From: Dictyoglomus turgidum DSM 6724
GTDB lineage: Bacteria; Dictyoglomota; Dictyoglomia; Dictyoglomales; Dictyoglomaceae
Length of the DNA stretch: 64,000 nucleotides
Assembly (NCBI RefSeq): GCF_000021645.1
Contig: NC_011661.1
Location: 1,272,723 to 1,336,722 of the forward strand
Direction: 5' to 3'
Of this stretch, positions 8,244 through 17,754 are shown in pieces. The notes beneath the pieces were generated by a model. The model did no database searches. It was not told where the DNA came from and saw nothing but the letters and a program-made list of their open reading frames with translations. Each line of letters begins with the position of its first letter. Position 1 is the first letter of the stretch. A program made the translations under genes and the position numbers.

Positions 8244-9041
8244 ATGGAAAGAAAATCTATAAGGATGCTTACTGAAGGTGCCTTAAGTATTGCATTATCT
8301 CTTTTACTCTGGTACTTAAGGATAGGAGCTATGCCTCAAGGAGGAAGTATAAGCCTGCAAATGCTTCCTTTATTTATTTTTGCCCTAAGATGGGGATTCG
8401 TTCCTGGTTTACTCGTGGGAGTTACTTATGGATTGATTCATTCCTTGCAAGATATGTATGTGGTACATTGGCTCCAATATCTCCTCGACTATCCTATAGC
8501 CTTTGGCTTAATTGGACTTTCTGGCATAGTAAAAAACTTAAAAATTTCGAAATTTATTACTTATATAATTGCTGTACTCTTTCTCCTGGGAACAATCTTT
8601 TTTGTAGTAAATATATCTTCGGAACTTCCACAAACTCAAACAACTTTAGAAGAGCTAAAAGCGAAACTACAAACTGCTACAGGGGAAGAAAAGTCAAAAA
8701 TAGAAGAAGATATTAAGGATTTAGAGTTTAAAATCAAATGGTATCCAGTTTCAAGGATTGTATTAATAATAGCAGGAATCTTAGGAACTTTACTCCTTCT
8801 TTATGGAGGTTATATAAGAAAAACTCAAGAACCTATAGAACTTGGTGTTTTCATTGGAGGCTTAGGAAGACTTTTTGCTCATTTTCTTTCGGGAATAATT
8901 TTCTTCTCCGAATACGCTCCTCCAGGAACTCCAGCATGGATATATTCTCTCATCTACAATCTTTTTGTAGTGGTACCCTCTACCTTTGTATGTTTACCTT
9001 TTGTTTTAATAATTATGCAGAGGCTAAGAGAAAATGAATAA
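8244..9041 (+). CDS. thiT: Thiamine transporter substrate-binding subunit ThiT (ECF type)
   Basis: S-component of an energy-coupling-factor transporter that binds thiamine in the membrane. About six hydrophobic segments are visible, with family motifs in the first half (ALSIALSLLLWYLRIGAMPQGGSIS). ATG 8244 is chosen for its GGGAGGTG site; 265 residues. Most ThiT proteins are under 200 residues. The excess is a charged helical insert at about residues 135-165 (TLEELKAKLQTATGEEKSKI) between transmembrane segments. The TPP riboswitch and adjacent thiN support the call. No ECF ATPase is nearby. Confidence 0.9.
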   Translation: MERKSIRMLTEGALSIALSLLLWYLRIGAMPQGGSISLQMLPLFIFALRWGFVPGLLVGVTYGLIHSLQDMYVVHWLQYLLDYPIAFGLIGLSGIVKNLKISKFITYIIAVLFLLGTIFFVVNISSELPQTQTTLEELKAKLQTATGEEKSKIEEDIKDLEFKIKWYPVSRIVLIIAGILGTLLLLYGGYIRKTQEPIELGVFIGGLGRLFAHFLSGIIFFSEYAPPGTPAWIYSLIYNLFVVVPSTFVCLPFVLIIMQRLRENE

Positions 9042-9693
9042 AGAAGTTAAAAAAATCTTGATTTTTGTAAACGGAGAAACTAAGATAACTACTTTTGATC
9101 TTGATGAAATCCTACCAGTAGATAAAGTAATATGTGCCAATGGAGGAACTAAGATTGCATTAAGGCTTGGAATCTTTCCAAATATTATAGTTGGAGATTT
9201 AGATTCAATCACTGAAGATATTGAAAAAAGGCTTGCCAAACACCAAGTTGAGTGGAAAATTTATCCCACTGAAAAAGATGAAACTGATTTAGAACTTGCT
9301 ATAAGGGAAGCAGTAAAATTTAATCCAAATTCCATATACATCGTAGGGCTTCTAGGAGGACGTATAGATCATACACTTGCCAATATATTTTTCCTTGAAA
9401 GAATAAAAGATTTGAATATAGAGCCACATGTTATTGATAGAAAACTTAGGATTTACATTATGAAAGGAGAAGAAGAGAAAACCATCTGGGGGAATAAGGG
9501 GGACATTCTCTCCCTTATTCCCCTATCAGAAATAGTAGAAGGGATTTATTTAGAAGGACTTAAATATAGTTTGAATTATGAACCTCTCTACAGAAATCTT
9601 ACTCGTGGTATAAGTAATGTGTTTACTGATTACCAAGCTAAGATCAGCATACAAAAAGGAACTTTATTGGTTATACATCTATACCAAACCTGA
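9034..9693 (+). CDS. thiN: Thiamine pyrophosphokinase
   Basis: Cytoplasmic enzyme of 219 residues that converts thiamine and ATP to TPP. Motifs: CANGGTKIAL, GDLDSI (metal/ATP site), PTEKDETDLELAI and GLLGGRIDHTLAN. It overlaps thiT by eight bases, so uptake and activation of thiamine are coupled and both sit under the TPP riboswitch. Confidence 0.95.
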   Translation: MNKEVKKILIFVNGETKITTFDLDEILPVDKVICANGGTKIALRLGIFPNIIVGDLDSITEDIEKRLAKHQVEWKIYPTEKDETDLELAIREAVKFNPNSIYIVGLLGGRIDHTLANIFFLERIKDLNIEPHVIDRKLRIYIMKGEEEKTIWGNKGDILSLIPLSEIVEGIYLEGLKYSLNYEPLYRNLTRGISNVFTDYQAKISIQKGTLLVIHLYQT

Positions 9694-9758
9694 AATTTAT
9701 GCTAAAATTAAAAGACGTTAGCTTATTTTTTAACCAAGATTAAACAAGAAGGAAAAAT

Positions 9759-12185
9759 ATGGCTGAGAAAAGTAAAGTTATCTTAGTTGGTTTAGAAAGA
9801 GAAATGGAAAACTCTTACCTTGATTACGCCATGAGCGTAATCGTAGGTAGAGCTCTACCCGATGCAAGAGACGGCTTAAAACCAGTTCAAAGAAGAATCA
9901 TCTATTCCATGTATGAATCGGGAATACTTCATAATCGACCTTACAGAAAAAGTGCTCATGTAGTAGGTAATGTACTAGGCAGATATCATCCTCATGGAGA
10001 TGCAGCAGTTTATGAAGCTCTCGTAAGAATGGCACAAGACTTCTCTTTTAGATATCCCCTTATAGATGGTCATGGCAACTTTGGCTCTATAGATGGAGAT
10101 GAGCCTGCCGCAATGAGATATACAGAGGTTAGACTATCTCCTATAGCCTCTGAGCTGATAGCAGATATCGAAAAAGATGTAGTTGATTTTGTACCTAATT
10201 ATGATAATTCCTTAAGAGAACCGGTAGTGTTACCTACTAAAATCCCTCAACTTCTTATGAATGGTTCATCGGGAATTGCTGTAGGAATGGCAACAAACAT
10301 TCCTCCCCACAATTTAGGAGAATTAATTGATGCCCTTTTATATCTTATTGAAAAACCTACAGCTGAAATAGAAGAGCTTCTCAATTTTATAAAAGGGCCT
10401 GATTTTCCTACCGGGGGAATAATAATTGGTACTAAGGGAATTAGAGAAAGTTATTTAACAGGTAAAGGAAAATTAACAGTAAGAGGAAAATTAGTCATTG
10501 AGGAAACTAAAAAAGGCGATAAAAACATAATAATCAAAGAAATACCGTACATGGTGAACAAATCAAATCTCCTCACTCAGATAGCCGAATTAGTTCAAGA
10601 GAAAAAAATAACTGGAATAAAAGATTTAAGAGACGAATCCGACAGGCACGGAATAAGAGTCGTTATTGAGCTTAAAAAAGATGCTGATCCTAAAATCGTT
10701 ATAAATCAACTATACAAGCATACTCAACTTCAAACAACCTTTGGAGTTATAATGCTTGCCATATTGGACGGACAACCAAAGATTTTTAATTTAAAAGAGC
10801 TACTAACTATATTCCTTGAACATAGAAAAGATGTAGTTATAAGAAGAACTAAATATGATTTAGAAAAAGCAAAGGCAAGAGCTCACATATTAGAAGGTTT
10901 ACTCATAGCCCTTGATCATCTTGACGAGGTAATCTCAATTATTCGGCAAGCAGAGAACTCAGAAAAGGCGAAAGAGAAGTTAATGTTGAGATTTAAGTTG
11001 ACCCAAAATCAAGCCCAAGCAATCCTTGACATGAGATTACATCAACTTACAAGACTCGAAAAAGAAAGATTAATGGAAGAGATGAAGCAAATAAAGGAAA
11101 ATATATCAATTCTTGAAAGAATATTAAAAGACGAAAAAGAACTTTGGCGCGTTATTTCTGAAGAGTTAAAGGAGATAAAGAAAAAATATGCTGATGAGAG
11201 AAAAACTTCTATAGAGGAAGAAGAAAAAAGCGATATTACTATTGAAGATATTCTGCCTGACAATCCTGAAGTGATATGTATAACTCAAGACGGTTATATT
11301 AAAAGACTTCCTTTATCTACATATCAGCTTCAAAGAAGAGGAGGAAAAGGTCTAAATACTCTTGCTAATAATAATGATGATGTAATAACGTCTTTCGTGG
11401 TAACTTCTACAAGAAGTACATTATTCCTATTTAGTAATAAAGGTAAAGTCTATTCTATAAAAACCTATGAATTAGATGAAACCTCAAGACAGAGTAAAGG
11501 AATAGCCATAAAAGAATATCTTAATATAGAGAACGAAGAAAGAATAACAGAAATAATCTCCCTTAGTGAACTTCCAAAAAATCTCTACTTCTTTTTTATC
11601 ACATCAAAAGGAATCGTCAAGAAAACTCCTGTAGAAGAATTTGAAAATGTAAGAAAATCAGGAATATATGCTATAAAAATTGGAGAGGGAGATTTTCTTG
11701 TAAATGTATTCCTTACCTCAGGAAATAACGAAATAATTATATTTACACGAAAGGGCAATGCCATAAGGTTCCATGAAAAAGACACAAGACCCATGGGTAG
11801 AGTAGCCCAAGGAGTTATAGGCATAAAGTTGAGAAAAGACGACTCTGTAATAGGAGGAGTCATACTTCAAGAATCTAAACAGATAGTACTCGTAACCAAA
11901 TATGGAATTGGAAAAAGAGTTAATCCACAGGAATTTTCAACCCAAAAAAGAGGTGGCATTGGAATAAGAGCAATTAAAATTACATCAAAAACTGGAGATC
12001 TTATAGGAGTAAAAAATGTCTCAGAAAATGATGAGATACTAATAAGCACGAAAAAAGGACAGATTATAAGAATTCCAGTAAACAACATTCCTATTCTTTC
12101 AAGAAATTCACAAGGAGTTAAGTTGGTAAAACTCAACGAGGATGATAGTGTAGTTAGTATGGATCTGGTGGAAAACGAAACATGA
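9759..12185 (+). CDS. gyrA: DNA gyrase subunit A
   Basis: Breakage-reunion subunit of gyrase, 808 residues. The catalytic tyrosine lies in [11 protein letters not shown]; the quinolone-determining region reads [17 protein letters not shown]. The C-terminal beta-pinwheel carries the GyrA-box QRRGGKG (about residue 528), which distinguishes gyrase from topoisomerase IV ParC. gyrB is not in this window. The start has AGAAGGAAA upstream. Confidence 0.95.
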   Translation: MAEKSKVILVGLEREMENSYLDYAMSVIVGRALPDARDGLKPVQRRIIYSMYESGILHNRPYRKSAHVVGNVLGRYHPHGDAAVYEALVRMAQDFSFRYPLIDGHGNFGSIDGDEPAAMRYTEVRLSPIASELIADIEKDVVDFVPNYDNSLREPVVLPTKIPQLLMNGSSGIAVGMATNIPPHNLGELIDALLYLIEKPTAEIEELLNFIKGPDFPTGGIIIGTKGIRESYLTGKGKLTVRGKLVIEETKKGDKNIIIKEIPYMVNKSNLLTQIAELVQEKKITGIKDLRDESDRHGIRVVIELKKDADPKIVINQLYKHTQLQTTFGVIMLAILDGQPKIFNLKELLTIFLEHRKDVVIRRTKYDLEKAKARAHILEGLLIALDHLDEVISIIRQAENSEKAKEKLMLRFKLTQNQAQAILDMRLHQLTRLEKERLMEEMKQIKENISILERILKDEKELWRVISEELKEIKKKYADERKTSIEEEEKSDITIEDILPDNPEVICITQDGYIKRLPLSTYQLQRRGGKGLNTLANNNDDVITSFVVTSTRSTLFLFSNKGKVYSIKTYELDETSRQSKGIAIKEYLNIENEERITEIISLSELPKNLYFFFITSKGIVKKTPVEEFENVRKSGIYAIKIGEGDFLVNVFLTSGNNEIIIFTRKGNAIRFHEKDTRPMGRVAQGVIGIKLRKDDSVIGGVILQESKQIVLVTKYGIGKRVNPQEFSTQKRGGIGIRAIKITSKTGDLIGVKNVSENDEILISTKKGQIIRIPVNNIPILSRNSQGVKLVKLNEDDSVVSMDLVENET

Positions 12186-12598
12186 AAAATTATGAACTTT
12201 TAGATCATACTGCAGATATAGGAATTATAGTATATGGAGAAACAAAGGAAAAAGCCTTTGAATCAGCTGCTGAAGCAATGTTTGACCTTATGTGCCCCTT
12301 AGAAAAAATTCAAGAAAAGGAATGCTTTGATATTGAGGTTGACGGAGAAGATTTAGAATCTCTTTTAGTCACTTGGCTTAACGAACTTCTCTATGTATTT
12401 GAAGTACAAAAACTCTTATTTAGAAGGTTTGATGTAACCCTTATTGGACACAATCAACTTATAAGTCATTGTTATGGAGAAAGATTTGACCCTAAAAAAC
12501 ATGAGATAACAAGAGAGATAAAAGCAGTTACCTATAATCTTTTAAAAATAGAACAAAGAGAAGATAAATGGATGATACAGGTGGTATTTGATATATAA
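12182..12598 (+). CDS. Archease
   Basis: Protein of 138 residues with the archease signature: LDHTADIGI at the start, [24 protein letters not shown] and a C-terminal VTYNLLKIE. In studied systems archease activates the RNA ligase RtcB by promoting guanylylation. Asp and His of DHTADIG and the C-terminal Asp are metal ligands in the family. It overlaps gyrA by four bases. No rtcB is visible in this window. Confidence 0.93.
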   Translation: MKNYELLDHTADIGIIVYGETKEKAFESAAEAMFDLMCPLEKIQEKECFDIEVDGEDLESLLVTWLNELLYVFEVQKLLFRRFDVTLIGHNQLISHCYGERFDPKKHEITREIKAVTYNLLKIEQREDKWMIQVVFDI

Positions 12599-12600
12599 CT

Positions 12601-13605
12601 ATGGCAAACCTAATTATAGGAGAGTCCCAGTCTGGAAAAACCACATTTTTAAAAGTACTCTCAAAGGGAAGAGCCCATCTTAAATTTTCCGATATTAATG
12701 TATGTGCTGTTCCTAAGGAAGACTATAGATTGATTCAACTTTGGAAAACCTTTAATAGTAAATCTATTAATTTCATAAATATGGACTTTATTGATCTTCC
12801 TGGAAATGCTAAGCTTTCCTCTCTTACTCCTCAGTTTTATGAAAGAATTCAAAAATCTGAGATACTCTTTTATATAATACCTCTCTTTAGAGAAGATTTG
12901 GATATAAAAAATTATACGAATAATGAACAAAATGAAATTATATTGAGAGATTTAGAAATATGTGAAAGACTGTTAAAAAATAGAAAACTTAACATGGCAG
13001 AAAAAAGCGTATTAGAAAAAATACAGAAAAATCTTTTAGAGGAAAAACCCTTAAACGAAATTGAACTTAGAGAAGACGAATTAAAAATAATATCTTCTTG
13101 GAACTTTATCTCCATAAAACCCATTTTTTATGTAATAAATGTCTCTAACAATCAATTAGAGGATAGTAAATTTATAGAAGAAATTAAAAACAAACTTAAA
13201 AACAAAATTTATTTTATATTTCCTGCCCAATTAGAGGAAGAAATAATGGAGCTTTCTGAAGATGAAGTAAAAGAGTATTTATCTATTTATAACCTTAAAG
13301 ACCCCATAAGGAACCAAGTTCTTGATAAGATTTTTGAATATAATGACCTGATCTCCTTTTTTACAGCTGGAGAAAAGGAAGCCAGAGCATGGAAACTCAA
13401 GAAAGGAAGTACCGCATTAGAGGCTGCAGGGACTATCCATTCAGATATAGCTAGAGGTTTTATAAGAGCTGAAGTGATAAGATGGGATGAACTTGTCCAA
13501 ATAGGGGATTGGAAAAAAGCCTATCAAGAAGGAAAAGTAAGAATTGAAAAGAAAGATTACATAGTGCAGGATGGAGACGTGATTTACATCAGATTCCACG
13601 TATAG
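12601..13605 (+). CDS. Divergent YchF/Obg-like GTPase with TGS domain
   Basis: Protein of 334 residues. The C-terminal 85 residues match the YchF ending (FFTAGEKEARAWKL, then a TGS domain with IHSDIARGFIRAEVIRW). The N-terminal domain has a P-loop GESQSGKTT and DLPGNAK in place of the usual GxPNVGKS and DIAGL motifs, and YVINVSNNQLED where YchF has NVxE. The central coiled coil is retained. It is likely a nucleotide-binding protein related to YchF/OLA1, which can bind ATP; the altered motifs make its substrate uncertain. Confidence 0.8.
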   Translation: MANLIIGESQSGKTTFLKVLSKGRAHLKFSDINVCAVPKEDYRLIQLWKTFNSKSINFINMDFIDLPGNAKLSSLTPQFYERIQKSEILFYIIPLFREDLDIKNYTNNEQNEIILRDLEICERLLKNRKLNMAEKSVLEKIQKNLLEEKPLNEIELREDELKIISSWNFISIKPIFYVINVSNNQLEDSKFIEEIKNKLKNKIYFIFPAQLEEEIMELSEDEVKEYLSIYNLKDPIRNQVLDKIFEYNDLISFFTAGEKEARAWKLKKGSTALEAAGTIHSDIARGFIRAEVIRWDELVQIGDWKKAYQEGKVRIEKKDYIVQDGDVIYIRFHV

Positions 13606-13608
13606 TTC

Positions 13609-14025
13609 TTATTTAATCTTTTCTTCTTCCCTTAAGAAGTCAGCAAGGGTGTATTTTGCTAAGGTTTCTTTTAAACTTTTTGTCATCTCCATCCATAAAG
13701 GTCTTGTAGGGCAATAAGCCATTCTTTTGCATTTTATCCCATGAAGACAATCTACAAGATTAATCCTACCCTCAAGAGCTTCTACCACGTCAAGAATCTT
13801 AATATTTTCAGGGAGCATGCTCAAATAATATCCTCCTTCAGCTCCTACCTCTGCTCTAACATAACCCTTCTGAGAAAGGATCCTCATGATCCTTTCTAAA
13901 TACCTTAATGGTATCTCCTCAGCTTCTGCTATCTTTCTAACACTTACAGGATTTTCTTCTTTTTGATTTTTAGCAATATAAATCAAAGCTCTTAATCCAT
14001 ATCTTGACCTCGTTGGTAATTTCAT
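13609..14025 (-). CDS. Rrf2-family transcriptional regulator
   Basis: Winged-helix regulator of 138 residues. The N-terminal DNA-binding part reads LPTRSRYGLRALIYIAKN and PLRYLERIMRILSQKGYV. Three cysteines, CLHGIKCKRMAYC at about residues 93-105, fit the Fe-S ligand arrangement of IscR/NsrR-type members. No cysteine desulfurase gene is adjacent, so the target is unknown; its own promoter carries a long inverted repeat. Confidence 0.88.
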   Translation of the reverse strand: MKLPTRSRYGLRALIYIAKNQKEENPVSVRKIAEAEEIPLRYLERIMRILSQKGYVRAEVGAEGGYYLSMLPENIKILDVVEALEGRINLVDCLHGIKCKRMAYCPTRPLWMEMTKSLKETLAKYTLADFLREEEKIK

Positions 14026-14048
14026 TTTCTCTACACCTCATAATTCAT

Positions 14049-14091
14049 ACTTTTTTAGACATATTTTAACCTTCTATACTAAAAAAGTCAA
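14049..14091 (-). promoter_or_regulatory. Promoter of the Rrf2 gene with a 10-bp inverted repeat
   Basis: On the minus strand TTGACT (14086-14091), a 17-base spacer and TAAAAT (14063-14068) form a good sigma-70 promoter. A perfect inverted repeat, ACTTTTTTAG with CTAAAAAAGT (14079-14088 and 14049-14058), brackets the -10 box. This is a plausible operator for autoregulation. It could instead act as a hairpin terminating the esterase transcript, though no U tract follows it closely. Confidence 0.6.
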
Positions 14092-14095
14092 ATTA

Positions 14096-15085
14096 TTATT
14101 TACCTTGTAAAATCCTTTTAAGCCAAAAAATAGACTTATTAGCATAAATCTCATGTCCACCATCAAAGAATTCACAATCTATATTTTCAGAAACCCCTAA
14201 AAAATCATATACCTCCTTAATTTTTTTAAAAGCAAAAACAGTGCTTTCTATGGGAAAAATAGGATCCTTTTTTCCATGCTCAATAAATAGGAATCTTGGA
14301 GCAATAAGAGAAGCTATATCATACATTTCTCCATATTCTAAAATCCCTGGAATATAATTGCATTCACAGTGAGACATTGACAAAATACTATCTCTAAAGG
14401 TATTAAGATACCCACTAATCACTGTAGCTTTTATTCTATCGTCAATAGCTGAGGTAAAAAGTGCAGTGGTTCCTCCTCCCGAGATTCCATAAATTCCAAT
14501 AGCATCGCTTTTTATCTCAAAATTTTCCAAAAAAAGATCAATAGTCCTTATAATATCCCAAACCCTTAATCCTATTAGAGTCTTGCCTTGCATTAAAGCC
14601 CAAAAAGCATAAGTTCTACAGGAGCTTTTATCTTCTCTTTCTTCTATATCTTTTTCCTCTCTTCTTTCTCCAAATCCAAGCTGCTCTATAACAAAAGTTA
14701 AAAAACCACTTTGAGCAAGTAGAACTCCAAAATTCTTCATATATCCTGAAGAATCCCCAAAAACTGCATCTTTTGCTCCAACTCCATGTCCAGGAACAGC
14801 TATTACAAAAGGAGCAGGAAGATTTATTTCAGGAGTTAAAACATAACCTATAACTTCTATATCTTTTGAGGAGTTAAACTTAATTTTTTCCACACAGATA
14901 TTTCTAAGCTTACTTTTTTCAAGAATCTCTAATTTAAAATCTGAACTTTCAGGAAATTCTCCTAAAATCCTGATCAAGTCCTTCCTAAAATTTGTTTTCC
15001 AATCTTCCCATTCTCTAACATTTTTTGCTTTAAATTCATACTTCCTTTCCCTTCCATAAAGCCTCAGAAAGTATTCAAAGTTCAT
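14096..15085 (-). CDS. Alpha/beta hydrolase, acetyl-xylan-esterase/dienelactone-hydrolase-like
   Basis: Soluble hydrolase of 329 residues without a signal peptide. The nucleophile elbow is GISGGGTTAL (about residue 199), the oxyanion region VPGHGVGAKD, and the acid/His end IEHGKKDPIFPIEST followed by GGHEIY. The layout resembles acetyl-xylan esterases and related cytosolic esterases, where the substrate is often a short acyl ester on a sugar. The exact substrate cannot be told from sequence. Confidence 0.75.
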   Translation of the reverse strand: MNFEYFLRLYGRERKYEFKAKNVREWEDWKTNFRKDLIRILGEFPESSDFKLEILEKSKLRNICVEKIKFNSSKDIEVIGYVLTPEINLPAPFVIAVPGHGVGAKDAVFGDSSGYMKNFGVLLAQSGFLTFVIEQLGFGERREEKDIEEREDKSSCRTYAFWALMQGKTLIGLRVWDIIRTIDLFLENFEIKSDAIGIYGISGGGTTALFTSAIDDRIKATVISGYLNTFRDSILSMSHCECNYIPGILEYGEMYDIASLIAPRFLFIEHGKKDPIFPIESTVFAFKKIKEVYDFLGVSENIDCEFFDGGHEIYANKSIFWLKRILQGK

Positions 15086-15161
15086 AGTTCCCTCCCTTGA
15101 GAAAATATTAACAATCTAACCAATTTATTATAAACTAATGAGAATAAAAGAGGTGATTTCT

Positions 15162-16382
15162 TTGAGATTCATAGCAGATTTTCATATTCATTCCAAATAT
15201 AGTAGAGCCACAAGCAAAGATATGAATTTAGAAGGGATTTCAAAATGGGCAAAGATAAAAGGTGTAGCCCTTTTAGGAACAGGAGATTTCACTCATCCTT
15301 TATGGTTTGAAGAATTGGAGGAAAAATTAAAAGAAGAAAACTATGGCATTTACTCTTATAATAGTACAAACTTTATATTAACCTCTGAAGTAAGTTTGGT
15401 ATATTCTCAGAATAAAAAATTGAGAAGAATTCACCTGATTATTTTCTCACCCACGTTAGAAATTGCCTCCAAGATTAACAAAACCTTAAGTAAATTTTGC
15501 GACCTTTCTGTTGATGGAAGGCCTACTATTGGAAAATCAATATTAGAAATCTTACCTCTTCTTTGGGAGATATCTGAGGATGTTCACATAATTCCTGCCC
15601 ATGCTTGGACACCGTGGTTTTCTCTATTTGGATCTAACTCAGGGTTTGATTCTATAGAAGAAGCTTTTGATAGATATAGTAGTAAAATCTTTGCCCTTGA
15701 GACAGGATTGAGTAGTGATCCTCCTATGAATTGGAGATTAAGCTCTCTTGATAAAATATGTCTGATTTCTAACTCTGATGCCCACTCGCCAGGGAAAATT
15801 GGAAGAGAAGCTAATGTATTTAACTGTGATATGAATTATAGAGAGATTTTTAACGCTATAAAGACCCAAGACAAAAATAAGTTTTTGTTTACCATTGAAT
15901 TTTTCCCAGAAGAGGGGAAATATCATTATGATGGACATAGGAACTGCAATGTGTCTTTACATCCTAAAGAAAGCCAAAGATTAGAAAATTTATGTCCTGT
16001 ATGTAAAAAACCTCTTACCATAGGGGTACTCCACAGAGTAGAAGCTCTTGCAGATAGAGAAGAGGGATTTATACCTCAGAATAAAATCCCTTATGTAAAC
16101 TTAGTTCCTTTAGAGGAGATTATAGCTCAAGCCATGGATAAAGATGTATCTTCTCCTTATGTTCAAAGAGAATACATGAGGTTTATAGAGAACCTTGGTG
16201 ATGAACTAAGTATTCTTCTTTATAGAGACATCTCTGAAATTGCTAAAGTATCTGAAAAAGTAGCTATAGGTATAAGACTCATGAGAGAAGGAAAAATTTC
16301 TATTAAACCAGGGTACGATGGGGTCTATGGAAAAATTGAAATATTTGGAAATGAAGACAAAAGACAAATATCCTTTTTCTAA
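15162..16382 (+). CDS. Endonuclease Q-like DNA repair nuclease (PHP domain, TIGR00375)
   Basis: Family first described in Thermococcales; it cuts DNA 5' of deaminated bases and abasic sites. The PHP domain has metal ligands in ADFHIHSKYSRATS, GTGDFTHP and SNSDAHSPGKIG. A zinc-finger segment follows (CNVSLH... CPVCKKPL) and then HRVEALADRE, all family hallmarks. I choose TTG 15162 (406 residues), which has AGAGGTGA ahead of it, over ATG 15138, because family members begin directly with the PHP strand. Confidence 0.85.
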   Translation: MRFIADFHIHSKYSRATSKDMNLEGISKWAKIKGVALLGTGDFTHPLWFEELEEKLKEENYGIYSYNSTNFILTSEVSLVYSQNKKLRRIHLIIFSPTLEIASKINKTLSKFCDLSVDGRPTIGKSILEILPLLWEISEDVHIIPAHAWTPWFSLFGSNSGFDSIEEAFDRYSSKIFALETGLSSDPPMNWRLSSLDKICLISNSDAHSPGKIGREANVFNCDMNYREIFNAIKTQDKNKFLFTIEFFPEEGKYHYDGHRNCNVSLHPKESQRLENLCPVCKKPLTIGVLHRVEALADREEGFIPQNKIPYVNLVPLEEIIAQAMDKDVSSPYVQREYMRFIENLGDELSILLYRDISEIAKVSEKVAIGIRLMREGKISIKPGYDGVYGKIEIFGNEDKRQISFF

Positions 16383-17167
16383 AATTGAAATTTGAAAAGA
16401 TCAAAAATTTTTTCCTTAAGGGAGGTCTCTGGAACAAAATTTTTAAAATCCTCTATTGCTTTGTCAAAGCCTATATCATATCCTCTTTTTTGGCTTTCAA
16501 GCCATTTATGATCGGATATGTATACATATAAATCTGATTCGGTTCTTCCAGGAAAAGCATCAAGAAGCTTTTCTTTCCTAATCTTCTCTACAATAGGTAG
16601 GTATATATTTTTATACCAATCTCTTGCTGCTTCTTTTATGCTAACTTCCTCTCCCCTTCTCTCACTCATATAATATTTATGTTCTAAAATCTGGCTTAGA
16701 AGCTTTCTATACTGCCCTATCTCTGTAAGAATTATATCTCTTAAACCCGTTATTAGTTCAAAATCTGATCTTTCCCGAGCTAATATATTTTCCATACTAG
16801 TCTCTGCAGGAATATACTCTATTATATGAGCATCAATTTCCTTTTGTCCTAATTTCTTTGCTACCGCCACTCTATGATTTCCATCTACAACATAATATTC
16901 ATCTTTTATCTTATAAACTTCAATGGGAGGTAAGATCTTCCCTCTTAATATGGCATTCTCAAGCTCTTGTAATCTGCTTTTTGAGCTTCCCTTTAATGGT
17001 CTGAACTCTTCATCAAAATCTCTATACCTTCCTACACTTCCCACAATTTTATCAACCTCAATGGTTTGATAGCCTAAATCTCTCCATCCAATAAAATCTT
17101 CCTCTTTTAATTTTTCGTCAAAACTTTTTAGATGTCTTTTTTTAAATAAGCCTCTAAAAAACCTCAT
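16379..17167 (-). CDS. ParB/sulfiredoxin-like nuclease-domain protein
   Basis: Protein of 262 residues with a ParB-like N domain at about residues 35-110: an ILPPIEVYKI strand and VDGNHRVAVAKKLG, equivalent to the GxxRxxA box. The remainder is helical and charged and not recognised; no ParB helix-turn-helix or parA neighbour is present, so a partitioning role is unlikely. I choose ATG 17167 for the GGAG eight bases upstream. It follows the phosphoesterase gene by two bases and meets EndoQ tail to tail with a four-base overlap. Confidence 0.7.
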   Translation of the reverse strand: MRFFRGLFKKRHLKSFDEKLKEEDFIGWRDLGYQTIEVDKIVGSVGRYRDFDEEFRPLKGSSKSRLQELENAILRGKILPPIEVYKIKDEYYVVDGNHRVAVAKKLGQKEIDAHIIEYIPAETSMENILARERSDFELITGLRDIILTEIGQYRKLLSQILEHKYYMSERRGEEVSIKEAARDWYKNIYLPIVEKIRKEKLLDAFPGRTESDLYVYISDHKWLESQKRGYDIGFDKAIEDFKNFVPETSLKEKIFDLFKFQF

Positions 17168-17169
17168 CC

Positions 17170-17754
17170 TCAAAGCTCCAATATCACTATCCCAGAACAA
17201 TTTATAACCTTAGTTTTTCCAATTTCAGCAATTCTCTGAGAGTTATAAACATAGTTCATATGAGTATGCCCATGTAAAAAATACTTAGGCTGGTACTTTA
17301 TAATTAATTTAAGAAAAGATTCAAAGCCCTTGTGAGCAAAATCACCCGTTTCATGAACCCCTGCTGGGGGAGAATGGGCAACCACAATATCTATACCCTT
17401 TCTTAATTTAAAATAAAGTCTCCTTATTCTTCCTTCCATCTCTTTCTCTGTAAATTGAAATTTCCCATCACTGTACTTAATAGATCCTCCAAGTCCTAAT
17501 ATTTTTTTTCCTTTAAATTCAATTATCCTACCATCAATGTTTTCACAGCCTTCAGGAGGACGTTTCAAATATATCTCATCGTGATTTCCATATACATAAA
17601 AAACAGGTACGTTTAACATGGTAGCAATGTAGGTTAAAAGTTCGGGCATAACATCACCACAAGATATTACCCCCTCCACCCCTCTATATGGGCTAATATC
17701 AAATCTTTCGTAAAAATTGGGAGACTCTATATCTGCAAGGGCTAATATCTTCAA
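17170..17754 (-). CDS. Calcineurin-like metallophosphoesterase
   Basis: Protein of 194 residues with a two-metal phosphoesterase site: ADIE (D at 7), SCGDVMPE, YGNHDE, VVAHSPP and LHGHTHMNY. The DxH motif is reduced to DIE, a variation seen in some family members. The substrate is unknown. It overlaps the isomerase gene by four bases. Confidence 0.85.
   Translation of the reverse strand: MKILALADIESPNFYERFDISPYRGVEGVISCGDVMPELLTYIATMLNVPVFYVYGNHDEIYLKRPPEGCENIDGRIIEFKGKKILGLGGSIKYSDGKFQFTEKEMEGRIRRLYFKLRKGIDIVVAHSPPAGVHETGDFAHKGFESFLKLIIKYQPKYFLHGHTHMNYVYNSQRIAEIGKTKVINCSGIVILEL

Noticed and set aside
15138-15161. ATG 15138 as the start of the EndoQ gene
   Set aside because: It would add eight residues absent from the family start and lacks a ribosome site, while TTG 15162 has AGAGGTGA before it.
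16379-17167. Chromosome partitioning ParB
   Set aside because: Only the ParB-like N domain is present, without a helix-turn-helix domain, parA or parS-like sites nearby.
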